Origin: an uncultured Pelagibacteraceae bacterium
Lineage (GTDB): Bacteria; Pseudomonadota; Alphaproteobacteria; Pelagibacterales; Pelagibacteraceae
Direction of reading: 5' to 3'
Assembly (NCBI GenBank): GCA_902538445.1
Contig: CACBFE010000001.1
Span: forward strand, 82,793-146,792
DNA: 64,000 nt
Position numbers and translations under genes: made by a program. The number at the start of each line of letters is the position of its first letter. The stretch's first letter is position 1. This document shows, one piece after another, positions 7,215 to 16,826 of the stretch. A model generated the notes under the pieces. The model saw only the letters and a program-made list of their open reading frames with translations. It ran no database searches and had not been told where the DNA came from.

Positions 7215-9149
7215 TTAGGCGCTTTTTTCTTTATCTTCTTCTTTTTCTTTTTCTTTTACGTCTTCAAAATCTGCATCAACTACATTATCTTTGTCGTTAG
7301 GTTTAGCATCTTTTGGATTCTCAGTTTTACCTGCTTCAGGTTTTTGTTGGCTTTTATAAACTGCTTCACCTAATTTCATAGAAACTTGAATTAAATTCTG
7401 CGTTTTTTTCTTTATATCTTCTGAATCTATACCTTCTAAAGATTTTTTAAGATCTGCAATACCGTTTTCGATAGCTTTCTTCTCTTCAGCTGAAATTTTA
7501 TCTCCATGTTCTTTCAAACTTTTTTCTGTTGAGAAAACAAGACTATCTGCTTGATTTCTAGCATCAACATTTTCTCTTTTCTTTTTATCTGCTTCTTTGT
7601 TAGCCTCAGCGTCCTTAACCATTTTATTAATTTCTTCCTCAGAAAGTCCTCCAGAGGCCTGGATTTGAATCTTTTGCTCTTTTCCAGTTCCTTTATCTTT
7701 AGCAGAAACGTTTACAATACCGTTTGCATCAATATCAAATGTAACCTCAATTTGAGGTGTTCCCCTTGCAGCAGGAGGTATACCTACTAGCTCAAAATTT
7801 CCTAAAATTTTATTGTCCGCAGCCATTTCTCTTTCACCTTGAAGAACTCTAATCGACACTGCAGGTTGATTATCTTCTGCAGTAGAAAAAACCTGACTCT
7901 TCTTAGTTGGTATAGTTGTATTTTTTTCAATTAATTTTGTAGATACGCCGCCTAAAGTTTCAATTCCTAAAGAAAGAGGTGTTACGTCTAAAAGCAATAC
8001 ATCTTTTACATCACCTTGAAGTACACCACCTTGTATAGCTGCGCCCATAGCCACAACCTCATCAGGATTAACACTCTTGTTAGGTTCTTTTCCAAAAAAG
8101 GTTTTAACGGTTTCTATAATTTTAGGCATTCTTGTCATTCCACCAACAAGAACTACTTCGTTGATTTCCGCAGCCGAGAAACCTGAGTCTTTTAAAGCAG
8201 TTTTACATGGTTCCAACGTTCTATCGACTAGACTTTGGACTAACGCTTCTAATTTTGCCCTTGTAAATTTTAAATTTAAATGTTTAGGACCTGTTTTGTC
8301 AGCAGTAATAAATGGTAAATTTATTTCTGTTTGCGCTGCTGATGAAAGTTCTATTTTTGCTTTTTCTGCAGCCTCTTTTAATCTTTGCAGAGCAAGTTTA
8401 TCAGATTTTAAATCTATGCCGTTGTCTTTTTTAAATTCACTTGCAAGGTATTCCACAATAGCATCGTCAAAATCCTCTCCACCTAAAAAAGTATCGCCGT
8501 TTGTAGATTTAACTTCAAAAACTCCATCTCCAATTTCTAAAATTGAAATATCAAAAGTTCCTCCACCTAAATCATAAACAGCAATTTTTTTTCCACCTTT
8601 TTTGTCTAGACCGTATGCTAGCGATGCAGCCGTTGGTTCATTTATAATCCTTAAAACTTCTAAACCAGCAATTTTTCCAGCGTCCTTTGTTGCTTGTCTT
8701 TGTGAGTCATTAAAGTATGCAGGAACTGTAATTACAGCCTTAGTTACAGCCTGACCTAAATATTTTTCTGCTGTTTCTTTCATCTTTTGCAAAACAAAAG
8801 CTGAAATTTGGGCTGGAGAGTATTTTTTTCCTTTTCCCTCTACCCAAGCATCACCATTATCTGATTTAATAATTTTGTAAGGAACTTTTGAAATATCTTT
8901 TTGTACTGAAGGTCCATCAAATTTTCTTCCAATGAGTCTTTTAGCAGCAAATATAGTGTCTCCCGCGTTAGTTACGGCTTGTCTTTTTGCAGGTTGACCA
9001 ACAAGTTTTTCTTCATTTTCTAAAAAAGCTACAACAGATGGTGTTGTTCTAGCACCCTCTGTGTTTTCTAATACTTTAGCCTGAGAACCATCCATGATGG
9101 CCACACAGGAATTCGTTGTTCCTAAATCTATTCCTATTACTTTACTCAT
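7215..9149 (-). CDS. dnaK: Chaperone DnaK (Hsp70)
   Basis: A 644-residue Hsp70. The nucleotide-binding domain opens with [13 protein letters not shown] and contains [26 protein letters not shown] and [12 protein letters not shown]. The substrate-binding domain includes [14 protein letters not shown]. The C-terminal lid ends in an acidic, lysine-rich tail ([11 protein letters not shown]). ATP-driven folding of nascent and stressed proteins with DnaJ and GrpE, both adjacent. Length is normal for the family despite the reduced genome. Confidence 0.98.
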   Translation of the reverse strand: MSKVIGIDLGTTNSCVAIMDGSQAKVLENTEGARTTPSVVAFLENEEKLVGQPAKRQAVTNAGDTIFAAKRLIGRKFDGPSVQKDISKVPYKIIKSDNGDAWVEGKGKKYSPAQISAFVLQKMKETAEKYLGQAVTKAVITVPAYFNDSQRQATKDAGKIAGLEVLRIINEPTAASLAYGLDKKGGKKIAVYDLGGGTFDISILEIGDGVFEVKSTNGDTFLGGEDFDDAIVEYLASEFKKDNGIDLKSDKLALQRLKEAAEKAKIELSSAAQTEINLPFITADKTGPKHLNLKFTRAKLEALVQSLVDRTLEPCKTALKDSGFSAAEINEVVLVGGMTRMPKIIETVKTFFGKEPNKSVNPDEVVAMGAAIQGGVLQGDVKDVLLLDVTPLSLGIETLGGVSTKLIEKNTTIPTKKSQVFSTAEDNQPAVSIRVLQGEREMAADNKILGNFELVGIPPAARGTPQIEVTFDIDANGIVNVSAKDKGTGKEQKIQIQASGGLSEEEINKMVKDAEANKEADKKKRENVDARNQADSLVFSTEKSLKEHGDKISAEEKKAIENGIADLKKSLEGIDSEDIKKKTQNLIQVSMKLGEAVYKSQQKPEAGKTENPKDAKPNDKDNVVDADFEDVKEKEKEEDKEKSA

Positions 9150-9202
9150 TAATTAAATCCTTTTCGTTACTTTATATGGGTGTTCTTTCTTCATCTACAA
9201 GG

Positions 9203-9781
9203 CTATTTTTTCTCTTTTTTATCGTTTTTTTCCTCATTTTCAGAAGACTTTCTCTTTGATACACTTACCAGTGCAGGTCTAAGCAGTCTCTCACCTAGCA
9301 TGTAACCAGCTTGAATTTCATTGAGAATAGTTCCTGGATCTTTTACTTCATCTTCTAATTCTGACATAGCCTGATGAAAATTTGGGTCAAATTTTTTGTT
9401 TTGGGTATCAATTTTTTTGATTCTATTTCTTTCAAATATAGAAATTAAGTCCTTTTCTATAATTGTAATATTCTCCAAAAATTTATCTAAATCTTTATTA
9501 ACCTTAAGTTTTTCGTCGTTCTTGATTGCTTCTTTAGCTCTAGCGAGATTATCAAGAATTGCCAAACTTTCTTTCGCAAAATTAAAAGATCCAAATTCAA
9601 ATGCATCTTTTATTTCCTTTTCGAAACGTCTTCTCTGATTTTCTATTTCTGCAAGAGACCTTAATAATTTTTCTTCAGTTTCCTTAAGTTTTTGATCTGG
9701 AGATTTTTCTTTTAAACTTTCTTTGTTCTCTTTAGAACTTTCGTGTTTTTTTTTATTTTCCTGTTCTTGGTTTTTATTCAT
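9203..9781 (-). CDS. grpE: Nucleotide exchange factor GrpE
   Basis: A 192-residue GrpE. A charged, low-complexity N-terminus (about 30 residues of Lys, Glu and Asn) leads into the long coiled coil beginning LRSLAEIENQRRRFEKE. The C-terminal beta domain carries the family signature GTILNEIQAGYMLGERLLRP. It releases ADP from DnaK. The gene is first in the grpE-dnaK-dnaJ run; 53 bases separate it from dnaK. It is divergent from rdgB with a 45-base gap. I see no clear heat-shock (sigma-32) promoter there. Confidence 0.95.
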   Translation of the reverse strand: MNKNQEQENKKKHESSKENKESLKEKSPDQKLKETEEKLLRSLAEIENQRRRFEKEIKDAFEFGSFNFAKESLAILDNLARAKEAIKNDEKLKVNKDLDKFLENITIIEKDLISIFERNRIKKIDTQNKKFDPNFHQAMSELEDEVKDPGTILNEIQAGYMLGERLLRPALVSVSKRKSSENEEKNDKKEKK

Positions 9782-9826
9782 TTAACTTGCTATATAGTGA
9801 GTAGTTATTAAATTACTAGTCTTGAT

Positions 9827-10405
9827 ATGAAAAAAATTTTAATTGGCACACATAATAAAGGAAAATTCAAAGAAATTGCTCATTTGGTATCAAGAAAATA
9901 TAAGAAAATTTCACCACTTTCTTTAAATATAAAAAGCCCAAAAGAAACAGGCAAATCATTTATTGCTAACTCAAAACTCAAAGTTCAATTTTTTTCTAAA
10001 TTTGTAAATTATCCCGTACTATCAGATGACTCTGGCATATGTATCAAAGCATTAAACAATAAACCGGGTATTTACTCTGCAAGATTGGCAAAAAAATATG
10101 GAAGTTTTTATAATGCAATGAAATTTATATTAAAAAAATTGAAAAACAAGAAAGATAGAACAGCTACTTTTGTATGTAGTCTCTCGTATAAAACTAACAA
10201 CCAAAAAATAGTTACCGTACAGGGAAAATTGAAAGGAAAAATATCTTCAAGTATAAAGGGAAAAAATGGATTTGGTTATGACCCAATTTTTATTCCTTCG
10301 AACAAAAAAATTACTTTTGGTCAAATGTCTAAAGTTAAAAAGATCAAAATGGACCATAGATTTCTTGCTTTTCAAAAATTAAAGAAAAAAATCAAAACTT
10401 TATAA
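9827..10405 (+). CDS. rdgB: XTP/dITP diphosphatase (RdgB/HAM1)
   Basis: A 192-residue house-cleaning nucleotide pyrophosphatase that hydrolyses dITP, XTP and related triphosphates. N-terminal ILIGTHNKGKFKEI binds the triphosphate; SDDSGICIKALNN and GIYSARLA form the metal and base site; GFGYDPIFIP and TFGQM are the C-terminal motifs. Start ATG at 9827. It overlaps the convergent LpoA-like gene by 14 bases. Unusually lysine-rich but all motifs are intact. Confidence 0.95.
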   Translation: MKKILIGTHNKGKFKEIAHLVSRKYKKISPLSLNIKSPKETGKSFIANSKLKVQFFSKFVNYPVLSDDSGICIKALNNKPGIYSARLAKKYGSFYNAMKFILKKLKNKKDRTATFVCSLSYKTNNQKIVTVQGKLKGKISSSIKGKNGFGYDPIFIPSNKKITFGQMSKVKKIKMDHRFLAFQKLKKKIKTL

Positions 10406-11549
10406 ATTTATTATTTTCTGTTTTATAAATAATTAATTCTTGAGTTACTTTTTTATTTTTGAAGCTAAATGTACCAATTTTTCCTTTTATCTTGTTTTTA
10501 AATGTAAAATCATTAATCGAATTAAGTTGTCCCTTTTTTTTCCAAGCGTAATAAATTAATCCTAAAGCATCGTATGCCAAAATCGTCATATCATTTGGAT
10601 ATAGATTAAATCTCTCAAAATATTTGTTATTGTATTTTTTGAACTCATCATAGTTTACAGACGGATAATACAAATTTTTAATTGTATTTTCGTAAAATAT
10701 ACTTTCATCAAACCATTGATTTATCGTAGTAAACAAAACGGTATCTTGATTTACGTCAGTATATACAAGTGAGGTTAAAACACTTTGTAAATTACTGCCG
10801 AAGTCAATAATTATTACAGAGTCAAAATTTACATTTCCTAATGTATATAGTTGATCTAAACGTTCTAATTCTTTCAGGGATTGTTCATCTTCTTTATCTT
10901 GAAACATTTTTTTCCTTAATTCTAACCTTCTTTTCCTTTCGGCATAATTTGTTAAAACTTCAATTTCACCAGTAAGAACTTCAGGATTAGGACTATAAGA
11001 AAATTTTTTAAAATTATCATTCAAACTTAAAGCATTTATTTTATTTTCTATTAATTCCAAATATTGATTTTTTGGGTACATTATAATTGTTTTTTTTTTA
11101 TTTTGTTTTTTAATGAATTTCATCAAAGCAGTCAGTTGTGACTCAAGACTAACTCCTATACTAATTATATTGTTTGAAAACTCAGGGTTAATATTTGACG
11201 GAGAGATAAAAATCATATTATTATATTTTTGAACTTGTTCGAACTCCTCAAAAGTTGTTGGACCAATAATAATTTTTACGCCAACTTTCTTAAAATCATT
11301 GATTGCTAAACTAATTTTTTCTTCATTATTAAAACCAGAGTCTCTCGGAACGATAACTACATTTTTGTCGTTTATTTCCTCAAGAGCTAATTGTAATGAA
11401 TTTAAAAGAGAATTTCCAATTTCAATGTACGGACCTGAGAGTGGAGCAAGTAAACCAACTTTAAGAATTTTACTATTTTCATCACTTAATAAATTAGAAT
11501 TTAAGCAAAATATTATATAAAATACTATTGAAATAAATTTAATTTTCAT
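10392..11549 (-). CDS. LpoA-like periplasmic-binding-fold protein
   Basis: A 385-residue exported protein. Residues 1-22 are a signal peptide (KFISIVFYIIFCL). The rest resembles type I periplasmic-binding proteins: VGLLAPLSGPYIEIG, LALEEIN, and IIIGPTTFEEF. In alphaproteobacteria such proteins beside rsmI are annotated as penicillin-binding-protein activators of the LpoA C-terminal type. The neighbourhood supports this: E. coli lpoA sits next to rsmI, with the BON-domain gene dolP nearby, as here. An amino-acid ABC substrate-binding role is the alternative, but no permease is adjacent. Its ATG is one base from that of rsmI. Confidence 0.65.
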   Translation of the reverse strand: MKIKFISIVFYIIFCLNSNLLSDENSKILKVGLLAPLSGPYIEIGNSLLNSLQLALEEINDKNVVIVPRDSGFNNEEKISLAINDFKKVGVKIIIGPTTFEEFEQVQKYNNMIFISPSNINPEFSNNIISIGVSLESQLTALMKFIKKQNKKKTIIMYPKNQYLELIENKINALSLNDNFKKFSYSPNPEVLTGEIEVLTNYAERKRRLELRKKMFQDKEDEQSLKELERLDQLYTLGNVNFDSVIIIDFGSNLQSVLTSLVYTDVNQDTVLFTTINQWFDESIFYENTIKNLYYPSVNYDEFKKYNNKYFERFNLYPNDMTILAYDALGLIYYAWKKKGQLNSINDFTFKNKIKGKIGTFSFKNKKVTQELIIYKTENNKFIKF

Positions 11550-11550
11550 A

Positions 11551-12390
11551 ATGAAACTTTTTTCTAATCAGTTATATATTGTTTCTACCCCCATAGGAAA
11601 CCTTGACGACATCACACTGAGAGCTTTAGATGTTTTAAAAAAGTCAGACATAATTCTCTGCGAAGATACCAGACATTCAAGTAAATTACTTAATCACTAC
11701 AAAATAAAACAGAAACTACTGTCCTATCATAAGTTTAATGAAAAAAAACAACTTACAAGTATCATTGAATCTTTTAAACAGGGCAAAATTTTGTCATTGA
11801 TTTCAGATGCAGGAACACCTCTTTTATCTGACCCTGGAAAATTATTAGTTAATACATGCTTGGCAAACAATATTAAAATAGTTCCTATACCTGGTGTGTC
11901 CTCTATAACCACAGCTATGAGTGTTTCGGGCTTTAGAGATCAATTCTTATTTTATGGATTTTTACCCAAAACTGAAAATGAATTAAAAAAAGTATTATCA
12001 TCTCTTTCTTCAAATGACTTCTCACAAATTTTTTTTGTTCCTTCAAAAAAAATTAATTTTTATATTAACATTTTTAAAAAATTCTTTCAGGGAAGAAAAA
12101 TACTAATAGCTAAAGAAATAACTAAAATTCATGAAGAATTTATAAGAGATGATATTGACAAGTTAAAAATATTCAGAATCCCAATTAAAGGTGAACTGAC
12201 AATCGTTATTTCTGAAAATAATAATAAAATTTATAACTATGATGAAAAAAAAATTGTGAATAAAATTAAAAAATATTTAAAAAATTATAGTTTGAAAGAT
12301 ACTGTAAATTTAATACTAGAAACAGAAAGAATAAACAAAAAAAAGATTTACGATTTATGCTTAAAAGTTAAAAATGAAAAAAATTATTAG
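11551..12390 (+). CDS. rsmI: 16S rRNA (cytidine-1402 2'-O) methyltransferase
   Basis: A 279-residue SAM-dependent tetrapyrrole-methylase-fold enzyme that 2'-O-methylates C1402 in the ribosomal P site. Motifs: LYIVSTPIGNLDDITLRAL at the N-terminus, CEDTRHSSKLL, LISDAGTPLLSDPG, and VPIPGVSSITTAMSVSG. The start is fixed by the N-terminal strand; its ATG lies one base from the divergent LpoA-like start. The 3' end overlaps the DolP-like gene by 17 bases. Confidence 0.95.
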   Translation: MKLFSNQLYIVSTPIGNLDDITLRALDVLKKSDIILCEDTRHSSKLLNHYKIKQKLLSYHKFNEKKQLTSIIESFKQGKILSLISDAGTPLLSDPGKLLVNTCLANNIKIVPIPGVSSITTAMSVSGFRDQFLFYGFLPKTENELKKVLSSLSSNDFSQIFFVPSKKINFYINIFKKFFQGRKILIAKEITKIHEEFIRDDIDKLKIFRIPIKGELTIVISENNNKIYNYDEKKIVNKIKKYLKNYSLKDTVNLILETERINKKKIYDLCLKVKNEKNY

Positions 12391-12952
12391 TTTTATTTTT
12401 ATATTATTCTTTACATCTTGCACATCAGCTGGACAATTTGGGGCGGGAGTAAACATAACTTTTGACCCAAGAACAATTGGTATGCAAATTGATGATACAA
12501 TTATGCAAAAAAATCTTTCAGCAAGACTAGCACTAGCAGATAAAAAATATTTTCTTTCAATTAAGTCTGAAGTTTTAGACGGAAGAATTTTCTTATCGGG
12601 CAAGGTAGAGGAACCCGAGGAAAAATTAAAAATTACAAAAATGGCTTGGGAAACTAAGGGAGTAAGATCGGTGAAAAACGCTATTACTATAAAAGGACAA
12701 ACAAATTTTAAAAGTACAGCTAAAGATATATTAATTACAAGTCAATTAAGAACTGGATTAATTCTAAACAAAAAAACCAAAGCAAGAAATTATACTTTAG
12801 AAACTGTTAATAAAAATATTTATATTTTTGGCATAGCAATGGATGAAGAAGAAAAAAAAGAAGTAATCAATGAAGCAAATAAAATTTATGATGTAGAGGA
12901 AGTTATACCATCCATTTATTTAGCTACAGAACTGAGTAGAACCAAACTTTAA
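12374..12952 (+). CDS. BON-domain lipoprotein, DolP/YraP-like
   Basis: A 192-residue predicted outer-membrane or periplasmic lipoprotein. The signal peptide ends in a lipobox FFTSC at residues 12-16. Two BON-like repeats follow (EVLDGRIFLSGKVEEPEEK with VRSVKNAI; then TVNKNIYIFGIAMDEEE with VEEVIPSIYL), the two-BON architecture of DolP, which helps keep the outer membrane and BAM complex intact. Order rsmI then BON lipoprotein matches the E. coli rsmI-lpoA-yraN-diaA-dolP region with yraN and diaA missing. It overlaps the convergent malic-enzyme gene by four bases. Confidence 0.8.
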   Translation: MKKIISFIFILFFTSCTSAGQFGAGVNITFDPRTIGMQIDDTIMQKNLSARLALADKKYFLSIKSEVLDGRIFLSGKVEEPEEKLKITKMAWETKGVRSVKNAITIKGQTNFKSTAKDILITSQLRTGLILNKKTKARNYTLETVNKNIYIFGIAMDEEEKKEVINEANKIYDVEEVIPSIYLATELSRTKL

Positions 12953-15231
12953 TTTGAATAATCAATTACATCAGAGGAGTAAGCCGCAATCGATGCAAGG
13001 TTCAAAATTTCTGATGTGCTTGCACGCAAAGGCGCAACTTCTATTGGTTGTCCTAAACCAATTAATAAAGGTCCGATGTTTTTTCCCCCACCAAAAACTT
13101 TCATAAGTTTAGTAGAAATCGCTGCACTATGTAATGCTGGCATGATTAACACATTTGCATTACCAACTATTTTAGAAAACGGATAAATTTCTTGGTAGAT
13201 AGGATTTAAAGCGACATCTGGTTGCATTTCACCATCAAAATCGAAATCAACCTTTTCTTTTTTAAGTTTTTCGATAGCTTCCCTTACATGTCTTGTATTC
13301 CTCGATAAAGGTTTTCCAAATGTCGAATGAGATAAGAATGCTACTTTAGGCTCAAAACCGAACAATCGTGCTATACGCACACATGATTTAGAAATATTCA
13401 CTAATCTTTCGGCAGAGGGCAGTTCTGTTACATTAGTATCTGCCACAAGGATTGTTTTTCCTTTAGAAACAATCATTGTCATACCAAAAATTTCTTCACC
13501 AGGCCTTGCTTCCACAACCTTCTTTAGTTTTTCAATGGAAGCTGCATAGTGCCTTATATTTCCAGTGACCATAGCATCAGCATCTTTGCATGCGATCATT
13601 GATGAACCCCAAGCAATTCTGTCGTTTCTTACTAAACGGTCCACATCTCTCTCTAGTTGGCCTTCTCTTTGAAGTTTTTTGTACAAATGTTTAACATATT
13701 TTTTTCTTTTTTCCCTATTGGTAGAGTTAACTATTTCAATATCGTAATTTTCATCTAATCCTATTTTTTTTAATTGTTCTTTAACTCTATTTTCTGCACC
13801 TATTAGTATTGGTACACCTAATTTGTTTTTTCCAAATTCAATTGCAGCCTTAAGCATATTTTCATCTTCCCCCTCTGCAAAAATAACTCTTTTAGGATTT
13901 TTTCTAATTTTTGCATTTATACCTTGCATTATTGACATTGAAGGATCCAATCGATTTGATAACTGATCTTTGTAAATTTCTATATCTTCTATATTTTTTC
14001 TAGCAGCTCCACTTTTAATTGCTGCTTTAGCCACTGCTGCAGGTATAACACTTATTAACCTTGGATCAAAAGTTGAAGGAATAATATAATTTTTCCCATA
14101 TCTCGGACGGTCACCACCGTAAGCTGCAACAACCTCATCAGGAACATTTTCTCTAGCCAATAAAGCGATTGCATTTGCTGCAGCGACTTTCATTTCTTCA
14201 TTAATTGCTTTAGCTCTAACATCAAGAGCACCTCTAAAAATATATGGGAAGCCTATTAGGTTATTCACTTGATTGGGATAGTCAGAACGGCCAGTGGCAA
14301 TAATCGCATCTTCTCTTGCTTCTTGAATTAATTCTGGTTTTATCTCAGGATCAGGATTAGCGCATGCGAATATTATCGGATTATTTGACATTGACTTTAC
14401 CATATCTTTGCTCACCACATCTTTAGCTGACAAACCAAGAAATACGTCAGCACCCCGCATAGCTTCTGAAAGAGTTCTCAATTTTGTATCAATGGCAAAA
14501 GCAGATTTAAACTGATCAATGTTTTTTCTGCCTTTATAAATTACACCTTTGCTATCGCACATAATTATGTTTTCAGTTTTTACTCCTGAACTCTTAAATA
14601 AATTTGCACAAGCTTGAGCCGATGCACCAGCGCCATTTACTACTACTTTCACATCTGAAATTTTTTTTTTAGAGATATCTAAAGCGTTTATTAAAGCCGC
14701 TGTTGTTATAATAGCAGTTCCATGTTGATCGTCATGAAAAACAGGTATATCTAATGTTTCTTTTAATTTTTGCTCAATAATAAAACAATCTGGAGCAGCA
14801 ATATCCTCAAGATTTATTCCACCAAAGGTTCCACTGATATTTTTTATGGTTTCAATAATTGAATTTGTGTCATTATTATCAATCTCAATATCTATAGAAT
14901 CAATATCGGCAAATCTTTTAAATAAAACTGATTTACCCTCCATGACAGGTTTAGATGCTAAAGATCCAAGATTCCCTAAGCCCAATATTGCAGAGCCATT
15001 ACTTATAACTGCTACTAGATTTCCTTTACTAGTGTAATCATACGCAAGTTCTGGATTTTTAGATATTTCTTTAACTGGCGCTGCCACGCCTGGTGAGTAG
15101 GCTAAAGACAGATCTCTCTTTGTTGTAAGTGGTTTTGACGAACCTATCTCAATTTTGCCTGACTTACCTTTTATATGAAAATCAAGTGCTTCTTTATCCG
15201 AATAATGATCTATTTCTGTTTTTTTTGGCAT
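12949..15231 (-). CDS. maeB: NADP-malic enzyme with phosphotransacetylase-like domain
   Basis: A 760-residue MaeB-type enzyme: oxidative decarboxylation of malate to pyruvate, giving NADPH. Residues 1 to about 420 are the malic enzyme (RDLSLAYSPGVAAPVKEI, NGSAILGLGNLG, FHDDQHGTAI, VNGAGASAQACANL). Residues about 430-760 are a phosphate-acetyltransferase-like domain (RVIFAEGEDENMLKAA, LHSAAISTKLMKVFGGG), which in this family is usually regulatory (acetyl-CoA sensing) rather than catalytic. Length is normal. Divergent from murJ across 68 bases. Confidence 0.95.
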   Translation of the reverse strand: MPKKTEIDHYSDKEALDFHIKGKSGKIEIGSSKPLTTKRDLSLAYSPGVAAPVKEISKNPELAYDYTSKGNLVAVISNGSAILGLGNLGSLASKPVMEGKSVLFKRFADIDSIDIEIDNNDTNSIIETIKNISGTFGGINLEDIAAPDCFIIEQKLKETLDIPVFHDDQHGTAIITTAALINALDISKKKISDVKVVVNGAGASAQACANLFKSSGVKTENIIMCDSKGVIYKGRKNIDQFKSAFAIDTKLRTLSEAMRGADVFLGLSAKDVVSKDMVKSMSNNPIIFACANPDPEIKPELIQEAREDAIIATGRSDYPNQVNNLIGFPYIFRGALDVRAKAINEEMKVAAANAIALLARENVPDEVVAAYGGDRPRYGKNYIIPSTFDPRLISVIPAAVAKAAIKSGAARKNIEDIEIYKDQLSNRLDPSMSIMQGINAKIRKNPKRVIFAEGEDENMLKAAIEFGKNKLGVPILIGAENRVKEQLKKIGLDENYDIEIVNSTNREKRKKYVKHLYKKLQREGQLERDVDRLVRNDRIAWGSSMIACKDADAMVTGNIRHYAASIEKLKKVVEARPGEEIFGMTMIVSKGKTILVADTNVTELPSAERLVNISKSCVRIARLFGFEPKVAFLSHSTFGKPLSRNTRHVREAIEKLKKEKVDFDFDGEMQPDVALNPIYQEIYPFSKIVGNANVLIMPALHSAAISTKLMKVFGGGKNIGPLLIGLGQPIEVAPLRASTSEILNLASIAAYSSDVIDYSN

Positions 15232-15299
15232 TTAATTTATTGAGTATGTAATATAAAAAATAATAATTCACTAAAAATTTATGGCCTAATTAAGAATTT

Positions 15300-16826
15300 A
15301 TGAACCTTCTATCTTCAGCAACAGTATTTAGTTTTTTTACATTAATCAGTAGAATTTTGGGTTATCTACGAGATATTTTAATAGCAATATTTCTTGGAGC
15401 GTCAATTTTTGCCGATGCTTTTTTTGTTGCCTTCAGAATACCAAATACTTTTAGACGATTATTTGCTGAAGGAACATTTAACGCAGCATTTATACCTAGC
15501 TATACTTCTGCTAAAGTTGAGGGTAAAAAAAAAGGAAAAAAGTTTGCCAACGATGTTTTAAGTTCTTTACTGATAATTTTATTATTTTTGGTAACTTTAG
15601 CTGAGATTTTTACCCCATACCTAATTTATATCATTGCACCAGGTTTTTTCGAAGACCAAGTCAAATTTAATTTAGCCGTTGAACTTACAAGAATTACATT
15701 TCCATTTTTATTATTTGTAAGTTTATCATCTTTTTTTTCAGGAATACTTAACTCTAATAATAAATTTGCCGCTGCTGCAGCTGCACCTATTATTTTAAAT
15801 GTAATTTTAATTATAAGTTTAATTTTTTCCTTTGTGCATGGATTAGATTATGCAAAGCAACTTTCTTATGGTGTCACTATGGCTGGTATAATCCAATTAA
15901 TCTTTTTAATATTTGTAACTAAAAAATTTTACAAACCTGCTTTGCATTTTGGATTAAGGTTTAGCAGTAAAGTAAAATTTTTTTTTAAGAAACTTTTACC
16001 AAGCATTTTATCTTCAGGAGTAACTCAAATAAATATTTTAGTAGGAACAATCATTGCCTCTTTTCAATCAGGGGCAGTATCATATTTATATTATGCTGAT
16101 AGAGTCTATCAAATTAATCTAGCTATAGCAGGAATAGCTGTTGGAACTGTTTCTTTACCAGTTCTTTCCAAAGCTTTTAAAATGAAAAATTTAAAAGCAA
16201 TTTCTAATATCCAAAATAAATCATTTGAGCTCTCACTTCTCTTTTCAATTCCTGCAAGTTTTGGGTTAATATTTGCATCCGATGAGATAGTAAATGCATT
16301 ATTTGGATACGGATCCTTTTCTTTGAATGATGTCGAAATGACAGCTGCAGCTTTAAAATTTTTTGGATATGGTGTACCAGCATTTGCATTAATAAAAATT
16401 TTATCTAATTTCTTTTTTGCAAGGGACAACACCAAAACACCTTTCTATATTTCTGTACTTATTGTTTTTTTAAACATTTTAATTAGCATAAGTTTTTTTA
16501 ATGAAATCGGATTCATAATTATTCCAATTGCTACATCGATTTCAACTTGGGTTGGAGTATTTATTTATATTTATTTGTTAAATATTAAAAAAATATTACT
16601 ATTAAAAAATCAATTAATGATAAATTTTATCAAGATGTTGTTTTCGTCAATTATAATGATGTCCATATTGTTATTTTTTTTAGATAAGTTCACAAATTAT
16701 TTAGACTATAATTACAGTTATAAAGCTGTTTATTTAATATTAATTGTTAGTTTTGTTGGTATGCTTTATTTATTATCATGTTATTTATTAGGAATATTTA
16801 AACTTAAAAATTATAAAACAAATTAA
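15300..16826 (+). CDS. murJ: Lipid II flippase MurJ
   Basis: A 508-residue integral membrane protein of the MOP superfamily with about 14 hydrophobic helices. It moves lipid-linked peptidoglycan precursor across the inner membrane. Family motifs: the N-terminal SRILGYLRDILIAIFLGAS, then FRIPNTFRRLFAEGTFNAAF, and the middle VSYLYYADRVYQINLAIAG. Its TAA shares one base with the trpS ATG, so the two are coupled. Confidence 0.94.
   Translation: MNLLSSATVFSFFTLISRILGYLRDILIAIFLGASIFADAFFVAFRIPNTFRRLFAEGTFNAAFIPSYTSAKVEGKKKGKKFANDVLSSLLIILLFLVTLAEIFTPYLIYIIAPGFFEDQVKFNLAVELTRITFPFLLFVSLSSFFSGILNSNNKFAAAAAAPIILNVILIISLIFSFVHGLDYAKQLSYGVTMAGIIQLIFLIFVTKKFYKPALHFGLRFSSKVKFFFKKLLPSILSSGVTQINILVGTIIASFQSGAVSYLYYADRVYQINLAIAGIAVGTVSLPVLSKAFKMKNLKAISNIQNKSFELSLLFSIPASFGLIFASDEIVNALFGYGSFSLNDVEMTAAALKFFGYGVPAFALIKILSNFFFARDNTKTPFYISVLIVFLNILISISFFNEIGFIIIPIATSISTWVGVFIYIYLLNIKKILLLKNQLMINFIKMLFSSIIMMSILLFFLDKFTNYLDYNYSYKAVYLILIVSFVGMLYLLSCYLLGIFKLKNYKTN

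Noticed and set aside
8077-8577. 166-codon plus-strand ORF within dnaK
   Set aside because: Antisense shadow of the highly conserved dnaK frame; composition follows the opposite strand's codons and no motif is present.
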